Assembly: GCA_022316685.1 (NCBI GenBank)
Contig: JAKJHU010000024.1
Coordinates: 4,968,501 to 5,032,500 of the forward strand
Length of the DNA: 64,000 nucleotides
Reading direction: 5' to 3'
From: Progne subis subis
Lineage: Eukaryota > Chordata > Aves > Passeriformes > Hirundinidae
Made by a program: the position numbers and the translations under genes. The notes beneath the pieces were generated by a model. The model had not been told where the DNA came from and made no database searches. It was given only the letters and a program-made list of their open reading frames with translations. This document shows, piece after piece, positions 1 to 33,947 of the stretch; within the stretch, counting starts at the first letter, position 1; each line of letters begins with the position of its first letter.

Positions 1-718
1 AGCACAGCACAGTTCAGTTGATGAAGGTGCACTGGTGGCTCCAGTCAAAGCCTCAGTCAGGAAACCCTGCACTGTTTCTATGCATGTGGAACTGTAAGCT
101 CTTTGAGCCATTAAAGTTGCAGGAGGCAGAAGGATTCTGAGCATTTTAGATCAGTCAATCTTAAAAAATCTCAGCTCTGTTTTTACTTAGACTGGTCACA
201 CTTTGCTCTCTGTGAACACCAGCAGGAATCTAGGTTAACCCAAACTGTGATTTTCACTTTGAAGTCTTAACACTAGTCAAGAGCAAACTGTGAAATATTT
301 GCTGAGATCAAGGGTAAAATGGTAATAAAGATGATAAAGGGTAAAAGCTAATAAAGATGATGATGCAGTTGTGTCACAGAATTATTTTCTAACAAATTCA
401 GTTAGGTCTACTCTTCATTCAAAAAGTTTATTCCTTCAATACGGTTAAAATGAAAGTCCCTTCATTTTGTCCTTCCCATAGAATGAATCAGAAGCAGCAG
501 TTTCCTCAAAGTGAACACAATTCCTGAATGAATTATTCTTTATCAACATCCTGAAGCTTTATTTTCTTTTAAGAGCAAGCTTCTTTCTAGGCCACTCCAA
601 TAATTTTATAATTGGAGGTTTAAGAAAGCAGTATTAAGGTTTAAGCATTTTGAATACTTTTTCCCTTATGCTAGGACCATTAGTCAATAAATGAAACATT
701 TAATCTTCTTTCTTACAG
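1..718 (+). other. DPH5: DPH5 terminal intron (partial)
   Basis: AT-rich sequence with no recognisable exon. It ends in a polypyrimidine tract and the acceptor TTCTTACAG directly before the last DPH5 exon, so it is the 3' part of that gene's last intron. Earlier DPH5 exons lie off the left edge. Confidence 0.8.
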
Positions 719-936
719 AAATTACTGAAGACACAATTTGTGTTGGCCTTGCTCGTGTGGGTGCTCTAGATGAGAAGATTGCTTCAGGCACACTACAACA
801 GATGTCCACTGTGGAACTGGGTGCTCCACTACATTCTTTAATTGTTACAGGCACTATGCATCCTCTGGAATTGGAAATGCTTAAACTTTTCTCTGTAGAT
901 AGTTTTGAAAATAATGCATGTCAAAGGACTACTTAA
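719..936 (+). CDS. DPH5: Diphthine methyl ester synthase, last coding exon (partial gene)
   Basis: DPH5 is the SAM-dependent methyltransferase that methylates the modified histidine of elongation factor 2 during cytosolic diphthamide synthesis. Only the C-terminal exon is here. After the acceptor at 717-718, two bases complete a split codon, then about 71 residues follow to a TAA stop. The peptide contains CVGLARVGALDEKIASGTL and later LHSLIVTG and HPLELEMLKLFS, which match the C-terminal end of vertebrate DPH5 (human CVGLARVGADDQKIAAGTL, HPMEMEMLSLFS). The final dozen residues diverge, as expected for the tail. The methyltransferase core and SAM site are upstream of the window. The gene converges with SLC30A7. 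An in-frame ATG at 691 lies inside the intron and is not a start. Confidence 0.93.
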
Positions 937-941
937 ATAAA
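936..941 (+). terminator. DPH5: Candidate polyadenylation signal for DPH5
   Basis: AATAAA begins on the last base of the DPH5 stop codon. It is the first hexamer after the coding region and would give an extremely short 3' UTR. A more distal site may be used instead. Confidence 0.35.
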
Positions 942-2488
942 AACAAGGCATTTACTTTTTTATTCCATCTTTAATTACATACCAGCATCAAGACTTGTCT
1001 AAATGTACTTAGACTCTATATTGCTTCAGAGGACAACACTGCAGGAACATGGACCTGCTTTTACCTGAGGCTGCAAACTGCACCTGCTGGTATCAGCTTC
1101 TAACCTGCAGACACCTCCAGAAACTTCTAAAACTTTGATTCAGGTCACTGACATCCACACCAGTCTTGGGCTGCTTACTAGGGTAAGAAGAGTATCAGGT
1201 ATCTGTGTGGCATCACTTGCTGTGGTGCATTAACCAAACCAACTGCATATATCGTTGTAAGTGCATTAGATGTTAAATTTTGTCTTCCAACTTTGCAGAA
1301 ACTTAGGAGTTCTCTTACTAGAGAAAGTAGAAAACATTAGTGTGCAAAACCTGTTAGGTCTGTGTCCATCTTTGCCTTGGGAGAGTAAATACAGACAGGT
1401 GAGAATGCCCTAAACCAGTTTCCCTTTGGACAGCTGGTGAAAGAGGGGGAGAAGCTGCACAGAATTTCTTAGCTCAGAAGATTGCAAGTTAAAATAGAAC
1501 TGGATTTCTTCATATGTTAATGCTAGCATCTATGAAGGGCTAGACTCAACTGCAGCAGCCACAATTAACCTCAAGCCAAGTCTCAGCAAACAGACTGCAA
1601 GAATTCTCTTTAAAATCACCTTGTAGATGATGGTTGTAGCTATTTCAACTGTTCTTCACAGTGTGATGAAAACAAAGCAGACCTGTATGCATATTTTTTT
1701 TTTAAACTGAAGATTTATTGGAAAGAAATTTGATCCTATATCTTTTCAGCAGTATAGGATTATTTAACATTTTATATAGACTGTATTCAAGTAGAAAAGA
1801 TTACATTAAAAATTTCTTAATATTGCACTTGGGACAAGCCGTGGCTAAGCTACTAACATTCGCATTCCAGAACAAAATCATACATAGTCTTCAGAATTTT
1901 AGTGAGCTGCCTTGTGCTACCTGCAAGATTTCTTCACAGGTACCTCTGACACACTTAGCTATTCAACTGAAGCTCACTGCTAAGAGTAATTCCTGTAATT
2001 TAAAGGTAAAGACAAGCAATATGCTCTATGCTACCAGGAATGATTTTGGCAATTGCTTCATTCACATTATTGCACACTTGAGCCAAGATACTGTAGCGAT
2101 TCACTTAACTCTTGTACGAGATCCCAGCATACATGTGAGAGGCTCCAATGCACATGGGAAGTGAAATACCCAGCTCTTTTTACACATTATTTCCGCCAAA
2201 TTACCACATAGGCAGGAACCTTTTGTGGCTCACTGGAACAGACAAGTAGGTTGAGCACTATTTGCACCCAGCAAGACTCAGTCTTCGCATGCCAGGCATA
2301 GCATGGTTGGCATCGCTTCACATTATGGCGGTGTGTGGCCAAGGAAGTCCCCACAGGGATGGGCATTGCAACAAAGCCTGAATGAGACACAAATCCAAAA
2401 GGGAACCCCAGCGAGCTGCAGATAAGGAGTTTCACAAAAGCGTAAAGGAGGAATTAACTACTGAGTCGGTATTGAGGATCAGAGAGAT

Positions 2489-2519
<31 letters not shown>

Positions 2520-5500
2520 TGTTTAAAGGGGTGAGATAATCAAGAATCATAGCAATCTAAAGGCTGCTGGAGAAAACAGGACAGAGTTTAATTATTAACT
2601 AAAATTGTTGCTCTGAACTGGTATTTAAAGATCTTGTGTCATGAAGAAAGATAAGGGTTTGCATTTTATAAATGCATGCAGCTGAAAATCTGCACTGTGC
2701 AACTACAGCTGAAATCTGCACTGTGAAAGAAAAGCCATGGACTTTACAGTTTGTTTGCACACTGTGTGCAGAAGATGGAAAACTGCAGTTCAGCAGCAGA
2801 TTCTCTCTATCTTGTTTACATTCCCAGAACAGGTTCACTTAAAACAGTTAAAAGGAGAAACCGTTAATTTTCTTTCACCTTTAAACCCAGCTTTACTTTT
2901 AAAAAAAGTAAATTAAGAATGTTAAGTCACTAAGTTCCATTTTATTAGTAGTAGCAGCTTCCATTTTTGTGTAAAAATAGTGTCAGCAGCTTTTACGAAT
3001 GTTGCAACTAAACTTTTGCTTTAGTAGGCATTATTACATAAAAAGCAGAGTCGTTTATTTACTTTTATCTTAGCTTAGCAAATCACACAAGTAACTCAGC
3101 TCTCTGTAGGGGCCCTCCTGATGAAAGGAGCCAGTCTGTCCAGAACTGTACACTTACCAGATTAGCCTATAAAGGACCAGTCCTTAATATGCATATTCAT
3201 AAGAGGAGTTTTCTTCCACTGTTATTTAGCACAAAAAACATTGAGGCATTTTAATACAAGACACTCTGTAACATTTGTTTTATCTTCTTATTTTGCTGTA
3301 GGTGTGGCAAAAATCATGCATTTTGCAGGCTTGGTCTTCAGAAAAACAGTTTTAAGTTACTAGTTTCAGTCACAGAAAAAAATAACCCACAAAGACAGAC
3401 CAGTAACCCCAAAGTATCAGCTACATGAAAACATGGGAAAACCACGCTTTGAAAACTTGATTCAAAATTCAGAAGTGGCTACCAGGAAGCTGAGTTTTAG
3501 CACATGATCTGCAGACATTCACCCATCTCTGGATGTCAGTCATTCACACAAGTCTTTGTTTAAATCACGCCTTGCATCTCCAGTCAAGTGTCAATAGCAA
3601 AGTGTTACATGAGCAGCCAGTGTTAAGTAATCAGCAAAACACAAATAATGGTGCTTTGGCTGTCCGGGTAAGGAAAGCTGGGCTTTTGCTTTCAACTGCA
3701 TGGTTTGTACTCTCCTAAAACCTGAGCGAGTATCTCCTTAGGAGGTGAAAAAACAGAATCAGCTGTCCCTCATTTACTGACATACTACATGTGACTGCAG
3801 CTACTGACTGAACATGTCATACGCCACGTTTGTAGAATTTTGTGATGCTTATCCTTTTTCAGAAAGCCTAAAAATGTTAAAGTCTGTTTTGAATCTGACT
3901 TCCCTACATTATCCCCAATTATATTTGACAAACAAATTATACTTTTCTTACTATAAAAGTTTAAACATAATGAAGTGCTATCTTGCTTGGCTAGAAAACT
4001 TAGACTTGTACATATGCTTCCAACAATCAGCTAAATCATAATAAGCAAAAAAATTTATCAAAAGTTATTAAAATTATTGTATAATTATAAGAGGTTTATA
4101 AGCTTTTTCACTCCATTCCCATATTAAAAATTTGGTAGATGTACATTTAAAAGAACACCATCACCACCATCAAACAGCCACTCTGCCAGGTTCTCACTTG
4201 GAAACAAATAGTAGCAGTTGTCTTTTCATTAAGAAACTAAAATAGTGGCCAAGCTCTGCAACTTGGGCAGCACTACGGTATTTCAACAAGTCCCGGAACA
4301 ATCGGTCCTGAAACATGCTGCTGTAAAGATGACAAACCAAAGCCTGCTCTTGGATCATGACACAATTGCAATGAATCTGTCTGGTGCTTGCCTTTAAGGT
4401 GGTATCAGCTGATCTTCTCTAGCCTCAAATAGCAGTAATAGTAACTATTAAAAAATGAGGAAGTCCTGCAGGCAGTCAGCAAGCAGCAGCCTATATGCAC
4501 CACACTACAGAACAGCACCTCCACCCTATAATCACAACCAGATTTTCATCCCCTTGTCTGTGAACGTACGTGCACATGGCATCTTAAACTGCAGCGCTCA
4601 AATCTGTGCGACAGATTCCTGCACCCCGCCCTGCGCCGTGAAATTTCCATCTTCCAGTCAGGAACTCTGGGCCTGGCACAGCATCTGCCGGGGGGACAGG
4701 CAGGAGGCCAGGAGAGAGAGATGTGCAAACTGCAGCTGCTGTGAGGGCACCGCGCCTGCGTCCCAGGGAAAGCAAACGGCATCGCAAATGGCAATGGAAG
4801 AGACGGCAAAGATTAAAACCAGTATTATAGGTGGCTTTGTGCTGCCTTTTTTTTTGCACCCGGTTTCCAGTTCCAAGCACAAGAATACACCCTGAAGATT
4901 TGGAGAGAATCAACATTCATGTTTCAGTATCTCAACTGGAAAATTCAGGAACCACCATCAAATTTGGCAAGTGTTGTGTTTTCACATAAAAAGAAATCGG
5001 GTGCTATACAGGAACGACAGAATGAATGAAAGAAACTCTTCGTATCTGTGACGGATTCAACAGTATCAGTGGCAAACAAACCATTTCTGCAAATCAATCC
5101 AGTAATTTCATAGTGCCTAGCACTTACTACACAGACATTGTCAGCTTCTCAGGGTCTTGATTTCAGTGTTGCCTCTGACAGGTACCAAAATAAACATAAA
5201 ATCGATACAAAACAGTGGCAGCTGTGATTTCTCAGAAAAATGCCTGTTTTGATTTTTACTTCACCATGTTCTGTTTGTAAAATGCCTCTTGAAAAGTCTT
5301 CCATTATTAAGTGAACTACTACAGCATAGTGGAACTATCATCTGTAATACCAAACAGAGCAGATTGTTTTTGAAAGTGACACTCAGATATCTGAGTAAAA
5401 TGATTACAAATGCTAGAAAATATATGACAGAAGAAATGTTCCTGGAAAAAAACCCAATCCAACAACCCTTACTGCACCGAGAACTTTCTCCCCTATGAAA

Positions 5501-6597
5501 ACATGGAAGGCTACAGGAAAATAGTCAAAAGATGTAAGGTTTGTCAGCCTGGGAAAAGCGTAAACTAAAAGAGCATGAAAAGTGTTCCTTGTTTCCATTT
5601 TGGGTATAACTAGGAGAAACAACTTTTTTCAGTACTTGGAAAGGCAAAATCTGAACTCGACCACTTTAATAAAAATTATAACAACTTATTAAAATCAAGG
5701 AGACAAGCTTTCACAACTTCAGGATTTAGTTTTTTCCACCACATAATTTGGAAAATAAAAACCTTCAAGCATTGCTTCCATCACCAGCATCTTCCTTCAA
5801 CTGCCCATTGTTTAAGTGACTGAACATGAGCAGCATCATGTAATATCTCATTACTCTCGACAATCTAATATTTGGACTAAAATAATTTTCACAAGATATG
5901 TGCAATGAAATACCCAGCTTGTCTCAGAAGCAAGTCTCTTTACAACAGCTTTGTCTTTTACATTTAGAATTTTTCTGTCTGGTAAGATGCAAATGTAATG
6001 GAAGTCTAACATCTACAGTTCTGTAAGTACACAACCCCCCCCCCCACATACATCACTAGTAAATAATCAGACTGCATACAAGATTATTTGTAAAAGTAAT
6101 AAAACCCTTTGATGCTCCATATTTATGCTGGCTCTCCTGATATAAAAGGCACTTTGAAAACCCAATATGGTTTGGTTCATTAAGTTTGCAAAGTACAAAC
6201 AATTGTACAAACATACAATTATATTGAAGCATGTCAGCCATTGTGACATTGTCTACAAAACAAGTTTCCAATTGCCGATAACACTGGTTTTATGGGAATG
6301 AGCAGTGGTTTCAGCAGCTTTACTGAAGACATGACAGGGTTTCCAGTACCACAACCTTATTAAGTAAAAAACCCTCAAAAACTCACAAGTTTAGGGGCCC
6401 CCCAAAAAAACAAGACCCAAAGTCCATAACATTCATTCAATATTTACTCCTTAGAAGTGAACTCCCTCCGTAGCCCAAGGGCAGAAATCTATTCAGGTGA
6501 TTCCAGATGTGGTGGAGGCAGGCTCTGTCTCAAGAAGTGTTGTTACACCAGTACAGTACTGAAAACTTTGGTCCAACAGCACCATTCCAGAAATTGA
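942..6597 (-). other. SLC30A7: SLC30A7 3' flank, probably including a long 3' UTR
   Basis: No exon of any recognised gene is seen between the DPH5 stop and the SLC30A7 stop. The stretch is mostly AT-rich, with a 23-base A run at 2493-2515, an 11-base C run at 6035-6045 and a GC-richer patch at about 4600-4790. Some or most of it may be SLC30A7 3' UTR, because several reverse-strand AATAAA hexamers occur. Where transcription ends cannot be told from sequence. Confidence 0.5.
1714..1719 (-). terminator. SLC30A7: Candidate distal poly(A) signal for SLC30A7
   Basis: TTTATT on the plus strand is AATAAA on the SLC30A7 strand. It lies about 4.9 kb beyond the stop codon and has a T/A-rich tract next to it. 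Other reverse-strand hexamers lie closer to the gene, so this is only one option. Confidence 0.25.
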
Positions 6598-28823
<22,226 letters not shown>

Positions 28824-29366
28824 CTTTCCGGCGGCGGGGCCGCGGCGCGCCGGGCCGGAGGACGGGCGGGCGGGGCGGGAGCGCTTGCCCGGCCGGCCCA
28901 CACGCCGCTTCCGGCCGCCACCGCGCCTGCGCCGCCGGGCACCGGGCTGAGGGGGCGCGCCGGGGGCCGGGCCGGGGCTGCGGGGGCCGCCCGCGCTCGG
29001 GGCCGCACCGCCCGCTAGTGAATCGCAACGCGTCCCGAACGCGCGCTCTTCTCCGTCCCGTGCCAGCCGCTCGCTCGCGTCCCGCTTGCGATGCCGGCCG
29101 CTCCCGGTGCAGCTGTCGTGGCAGCGCTCGGCACGGGGCGGGGGCGGCGGAGCAGAGCGCTCGGTGTGTGACAGCCAGAGCTCCGCCCGCCGCAGGACCC
29201 TGGACTACAACCCGGAGCCTGCCGGGAGGAAGCGCAGGGACGCGCCGCAGGAAGCGGGGTACGGCGGCGCCGCCGTAGCGCTGCCGCGGTCCCGTACGGC
29301 CGCCCCTGAGTCACCGGAGCGACTTGTGCGGGGCCGAGCGGCGGGGCTGGGCCGGTACCTCCTCCG

Positions 29367-29398
29367 CCCTGCCCTGCCCTGCCCTGCCCTGCCCTGCC
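29367..29398 (+). repeat. Short (CCTGC)n pentamer run
   Basis: About six copies of CCTGC in a row, directly upstream of the larger pentamer-based array. It may be its ancestral, uncomplicated form. Confidence 0.85.
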
Positions 29399-29504
29399 GT
29401 GCTGCCGGTGACCCCTGCGGAAGCACAGCCCGGCCAGGGGAAGCGGCGATAGTGGCGCCTGCGGAACGTGAGCTAAGTTGTGGGCGAGAGGCGGTGAGCG
29501 GTAC

Positions 29505-30412
29505 GTGCCGTGCTGTGCGATGCTGTACTATGCTGTGCCGTACTGTGCGTTGCTGTACTATGCTGTACCGTGCTGTGCCATACTGTGCCATGCCGTGCTG
29601 TACCCTGCTATGCCGTGCAGTACCATGCTATGCTGTACTGTGCCGTGCTGTACCCTGCTATGCCGTGCTGTACCCTGCTATGCCGTGCTGTACCCTGCTA
29701 TGCCGTACTGTGCCGTGCTGTACCCTGCTATGCCGTGCTGTACCCTGCTATGCCGTGCTGTACCATGCTATGCCGTGCTGTACCCTACTATGCCGTGCAG
29801 TACCATGCTGTGCCGTGCTGTACCCTGCTATGCCGTACTGTGCCGTGCTGTACCCTGCTATGCCGTGCTGTACCATGCTGTGCCGTACTGTGCCGTGCTG
29901 TACCCTACTGTGCCGTGCTGTACCCTACTATGCCGTGCAGTACCATGCTGTGCCGTACTGTACCCTGCTATGCCGTGCTGTACCCTGCTATGCCGTGCAG
30001 TACCATGCTGTGCCGTACTGTGCCGTGCTGTACCCTACTGTGCCGTGCTGTACCCTGCTATGCCGTGCTGTACCCTGCTATGCCGTGCTGTACCCTACTA
30101 TGCCGTGCAGTACCATGCTGTGCCGTGCTGTACCCTGCTATGCCGTACTGTGCCGTGCTGTACCCTGCTATGCCGTGCTGTACCCTGCTATGCCGTGCTG
30201 TACCATGCTGTGCCGTACTGTGCCGTGCAGTACCCTGCTATGCCGTGCAGTACCATGCTATGCCGTGCAGTACCATGCTATGCTGTGCTATGCCGTGCAG
30301 TACCATGCTATGCCGTGCAGTACCATGCTGTGCCGTACTGTGCCGTGCTGTACCCTACTGTGCCGTGCTGTACCCTGCTATGCCGTGCAGTACCCTGCTA
30401 TGCCGTGCTGCT
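29505..30412 (+). repeat. Pentamer-based 20-bp tandem array (VNTR), about 45 units
   Basis: About 0.9 kb built of pentamers such as TGCCG, TGCTG, TACCC and TGCTA, most often combined as the 20-base unit TGCCGTGCTGTACCCTGCTA. Variants (TGCAG, TACCA, TACTG, TACTA) recur in blocks, giving a higher-order pattern. Because 20 is not a multiple of 3 and the unit has no stop, all three plus-strand frames stay open with the same 20-residue, Cys-rich periodic peptide. That is a composition artefact and not a gene. It starts just past the CpG island, on the EXTL2 side. Confidence 0.97.
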
Positions 30413-31930
30413 GCCTGGTTGCACCCAACTGCTGCGGGGTGCTGTTAAGAGGTGCTGCCCGCCGAGGGAGGGGGCCCCATTCGAGAGCTCTTTCTCGGAA
30501 CGAGGATTAGCATACGGGTCTTTGATGTAGGGATTTTATTCTCGTCAGTTTTCTTTGCAGGTAGTATTGTATGATTTTTAAAAAGGGGTCAGTCTGGCAT
30601 TGCAATTTCATAACTCAATTGCTAGAACTTATCTGCATTTGCTTGTTGGAAAGTGCCGTGATGCTAATTTAAAAACACCTAAATAGACATTTATTTTGAG
30701 AATATATAATAATATTATCCTTGCCTATAGCTGCACCTATTGTAAACGTGAGAAGGTATGGTAAGCAAAATCTCATAAACAGCAAACAGTATTTACATTT
30801 TCTTTTCAAGTATGCTTTTAAAGTTTAATTAATCGTTACAATAGCACTGGTAATTGTTGCAACTAGGTTGCAGACCGCTGAAAGAGGATCTTCAGTTCAC
30901 TTTTTCAAAAGCACATTTGATGGGGATATAGTGGACCTTATATATGCTGTGTTGCCACTGCTGCTAATAATTTTTAGGAGTCAAGCATGCTATAAAATGA
31001 AGCAACCAGAACAAGCAATTAGCTTCTGGAAGTCATTTCAGTGACCTCTTGTCACAAAGTAATAGTAAGATTTGATCTCAGATTTGGGAAGACCTGTATA
31101 TGTGGGTATGTTCAGACTGGTGTACACACAAATGACAAATCTATAGTTTTAAGAAACAAATTTGTATAGCTTAAACAAATTACTCTTACAGAATTTCACA
31201 GACATTCAGTTATTCAACAAGTTCAATAAATTCTTGTTCTCTGAGTTTTCATTGTACCATTTTCAAATCAAAATTTACAGCACTTTGGTTGTTCAGCCAG
31301 TTTTAAAGGAACAAAAATCCTTTCAGCAACCTAGGAGCACAGCTTTCTTGTATTGCTGTCCTGTATCCTGCATATCCTTCTTTTATGTGCTTGCACGCCT
31401 ATTTTTCAAGCTGCCTAACCCCATGGGAAGACCAAATTGCTGTGTCTTAAACCTCTGATACAACTGATAATCTTAGTGAAAGGAGAGTGTGAAGGGGATA
31501 ACCCAGAAAATGAAATGTTATTGTGATAAAATTTTATTTTATTTGCGTGACTGCGGTAGCCAAATACATATTTTAGTGGTGTCTGGTGAACAAAGGAACA
31601 GCAGTTGGGTTCTGGAGACCTACTTGTGTCTCCGTAGCTGAACTTAAGGGTGGAACACACAGACATTGCACTGGCACAAAGCAGCAATTTTACAATCAGA
31701 GAAACAGACTGTTCTTTTCTTTTTAACCATTTAGTGTAATGACTTCTTTCTGGAGTGTTCATTGAAAAGCAGACCTAATTATTCAGCTGAGCAATAGGAA
31801 AAGGAATGGGATAATTGCCATGAATGCATATATAAGTCAATAATTGAGAGGATCTTTTACTTGTAAAAGAATGCTGGGTAGCATGTGGATAACTGCTGAT
31901 CTCCAGTTATAGAGTCCCTTTAATTTCCAG

Positions 31931-32002
31931 CAGATTCAAAGATCACAAATAACTGCCCTGTAAAAACAAGCTGGGAAAACAATCCTACGTGGCAACAATG
32001 AG
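31931..32002 (+). other. EXTL2: Candidate EXTL2 5' UTR exon
   Basis: A 72-base segment bounded by an acceptor (TTTAATTTCCAG) and a strong donor (ATGAG|GTAAGT). It is upstream of, and on the same strand as, EXTL2. It has no long open frame, so it would be noncoding. Splice signals of this kind arise by chance, so transcript support is needed. Confidence 0.3.
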
Positions 32003-32345
32003 GTAAGTTGCAAGGCGTTTTAGACTAAAATAATTAACTTTCAGATTTTCAAGCATGGTATTTGCACTTTGGAAAAAAAAAATTATTCAAAATTCTGTGA
32101 AAAAAACCCGCACAGATACTCTCTCAAAAATTGTACTTGTTTGGCTGTCCCGGATCACTGAATTTGATCAGTATTCCCTGCTGAAAACCTAGAAATTACC
32201 CACAGAGTTACACGAATAATATGCATAGATGAGTAATGGTATTACAATAATAAGTATAGGTGAGTTAGTAGCAATCTTAGAATGTTCATCTTCTATTCAA
32301 TTCATACTAATCTTGCAAGTAAAGAAGGAGAAAAGGAAAACCCTT

Positions 32346-33105
32346 TGAGGTGCAACAAAGACAAATGCCAAACTCTGTACCTAGAATGGGGCAACCCTGG
32401 ATGTACAGACAGACTGGGGAACAAGAGGCTGGAGAGCAGTGCCACAGAAAGGGCCCTGGGGGTCCTGGTCACTGGCAAGCTGAACACGAGCCAGCAGTGC
32501 CCTGGCAGCCAGGAGGGACATCCCTGTCCTGGGGGCACCAGGCACAGCAGCACCAGCCTGGCAAAAGAGGGGATTGTCCTGCTCTGCTCTGGGGCAGCCT
32601 CACCTCATGGTGGTTCTGTGCAGTTTTATAAGGATACAACATAAGAAGGATATAAAGCTGTTAGTGTCCAAAGTGGAGCTATGAAGATGGAAAAGGGCCT
32701 TGGGGGAAACCATCTGAGGAGTGGCTGAGGTCACTTGGTCTGTTCAGCCTGGAGAAGAAGGGTCTGTGTGGTCTCCCAGCTGTCTACAGCTTCCTAACTA
32801 GGGGAAGTGGAGGGGCAAAGCGCTGATCTCTTGTCTCTGGTGACCTGTGACAGGTCTCAAGGGAATGGTATGAAGCTGTTTCAGGGGGTTTGGGTATTAG
32901 GAAATATGTAAGCATCTTAGCCAGAGGGTGGTTGGGCACTGGAAAGGCTTCCCAGGGAAATTGTCACAGCACCAAGCCTGATGTGCTTGGACAATGCCCT
33001 CAGGTGCATGGTGGGATTTGGGGGCCTTTCCTGTGCAGAGCCAGCAGTTTGACTTCAGTGATCCTCGTGAGTCCTTTCCAACTCGGGATATCCTGTCACA
33101 CTGAG
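32346..33105 (+). mobile_element. Decayed CR1 LINE, 3' part
   Basis: Begins GTGCAACAAAGACAAATGCC, a CR1 ORF2 landmark (FNKGKC-like). It continues through the LESSATERALGVLV motif (32429 onwards), CTGTTCAGCCTGGAGAAG, GACCTGTGACAGGTCTCAAG and a 3' end resembling the CR1 tail. Frameshifts and stops are frequent, so it is an old copy in plus orientation. The edges are approximate. Confidence 0.85.
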
Positions 33106-33947
33106 GGGCCGTCTTTCTAGAAGCTGCTAAGAGCTTCTGTTTAGTTCCAAGTTCATGAGGATCCAGAAACCTCTACCTTAAACTAAATCTGCACTCACAG
33201 CTGATAGGTAGCATCTGACATTGCCATTTTCTCAGGAGTTTTAGATGTATCAGTTCAGCTGTTGCTGAGATTGTTGCATTCCTGCATTACTCCATTTGGC
33301 ATGCTTCTTTTGCTCCACCTGTACATCATAACTTCAGTATGATCAGCAGGACATTTTCTGTACTGATTACTATTATCGAGCAGATATACAAACTATTGAC
33401 AAAATGTCCAGCAAATCAGTTATAAAGATTGTTCCTTCTGTGGTGCCTGAGCAACAGAAAAAAAGTCAGGATTTTAATTCCTCCTTCCTGGCAGAGCTTT
33501 TGAGAAGGCACATTCTCCTCTTTTTGCTTCCCAGTTAAGGTAGAGCTCCTGCAATGCTAAAAACACTGAATCTCTGTATAAATCTGCTTTCTACTTTCAG
33601 CTGCATAGACTTGATGAGGTACATAAATGTTCAATCAAAAATGTAGTAATAAGAAAATAGGAAACAACACTCTAAAGAACTACTCTAGATTTATTTTCAC
33701 AAATGAAATCCAAAGTTAACTGAAAAAAGTGAAAAGCAAGTAAACACAGAAACACCTGCCTTGATATTTGAAAGTAATTTGCCAAAGTGCTAAAGTCCTC
33801 CTTATTTACTTACTTAAATGAAAGTGTCCTTAATATTTGGGGAGTTTTAATCAAGAGAGAAAATTCTCTGTACATGGGTTTAATGACTTCCTTTCCTGTT
33901 ACTTGTTTTAAAGGTGTTTTCACTTCTGTAAGCTTCCAGGGAGAGTT

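Larger units (their letters stand above)
30413..33913 (+). other. EXTL2: EXTL2 5' region, probably intron between noncoding and first coding exons
   Basis: AT-rich sequence between the tandem array and the first EXTL2 coding exon. It contains a candidate noncoding exon at 31931-32002 and a decayed CR1 at about 32346-33105. No other gene is seen. Confidence 0.6.

Noticed and set aside
4455..4895. 146-codon plus-strand frame in the SLC30A7 3' flank
   Set aside because: No recognisable domain, overlapping frames on the other strand, and no splice or promoter context.
29478..30530. Three overlapping plus-strand open frames of 312-474 codons
   Set aside because: They are produced by the stop-free 20-bp tandem array and all encode the same periodic peptide. 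No protein family is recognisable.
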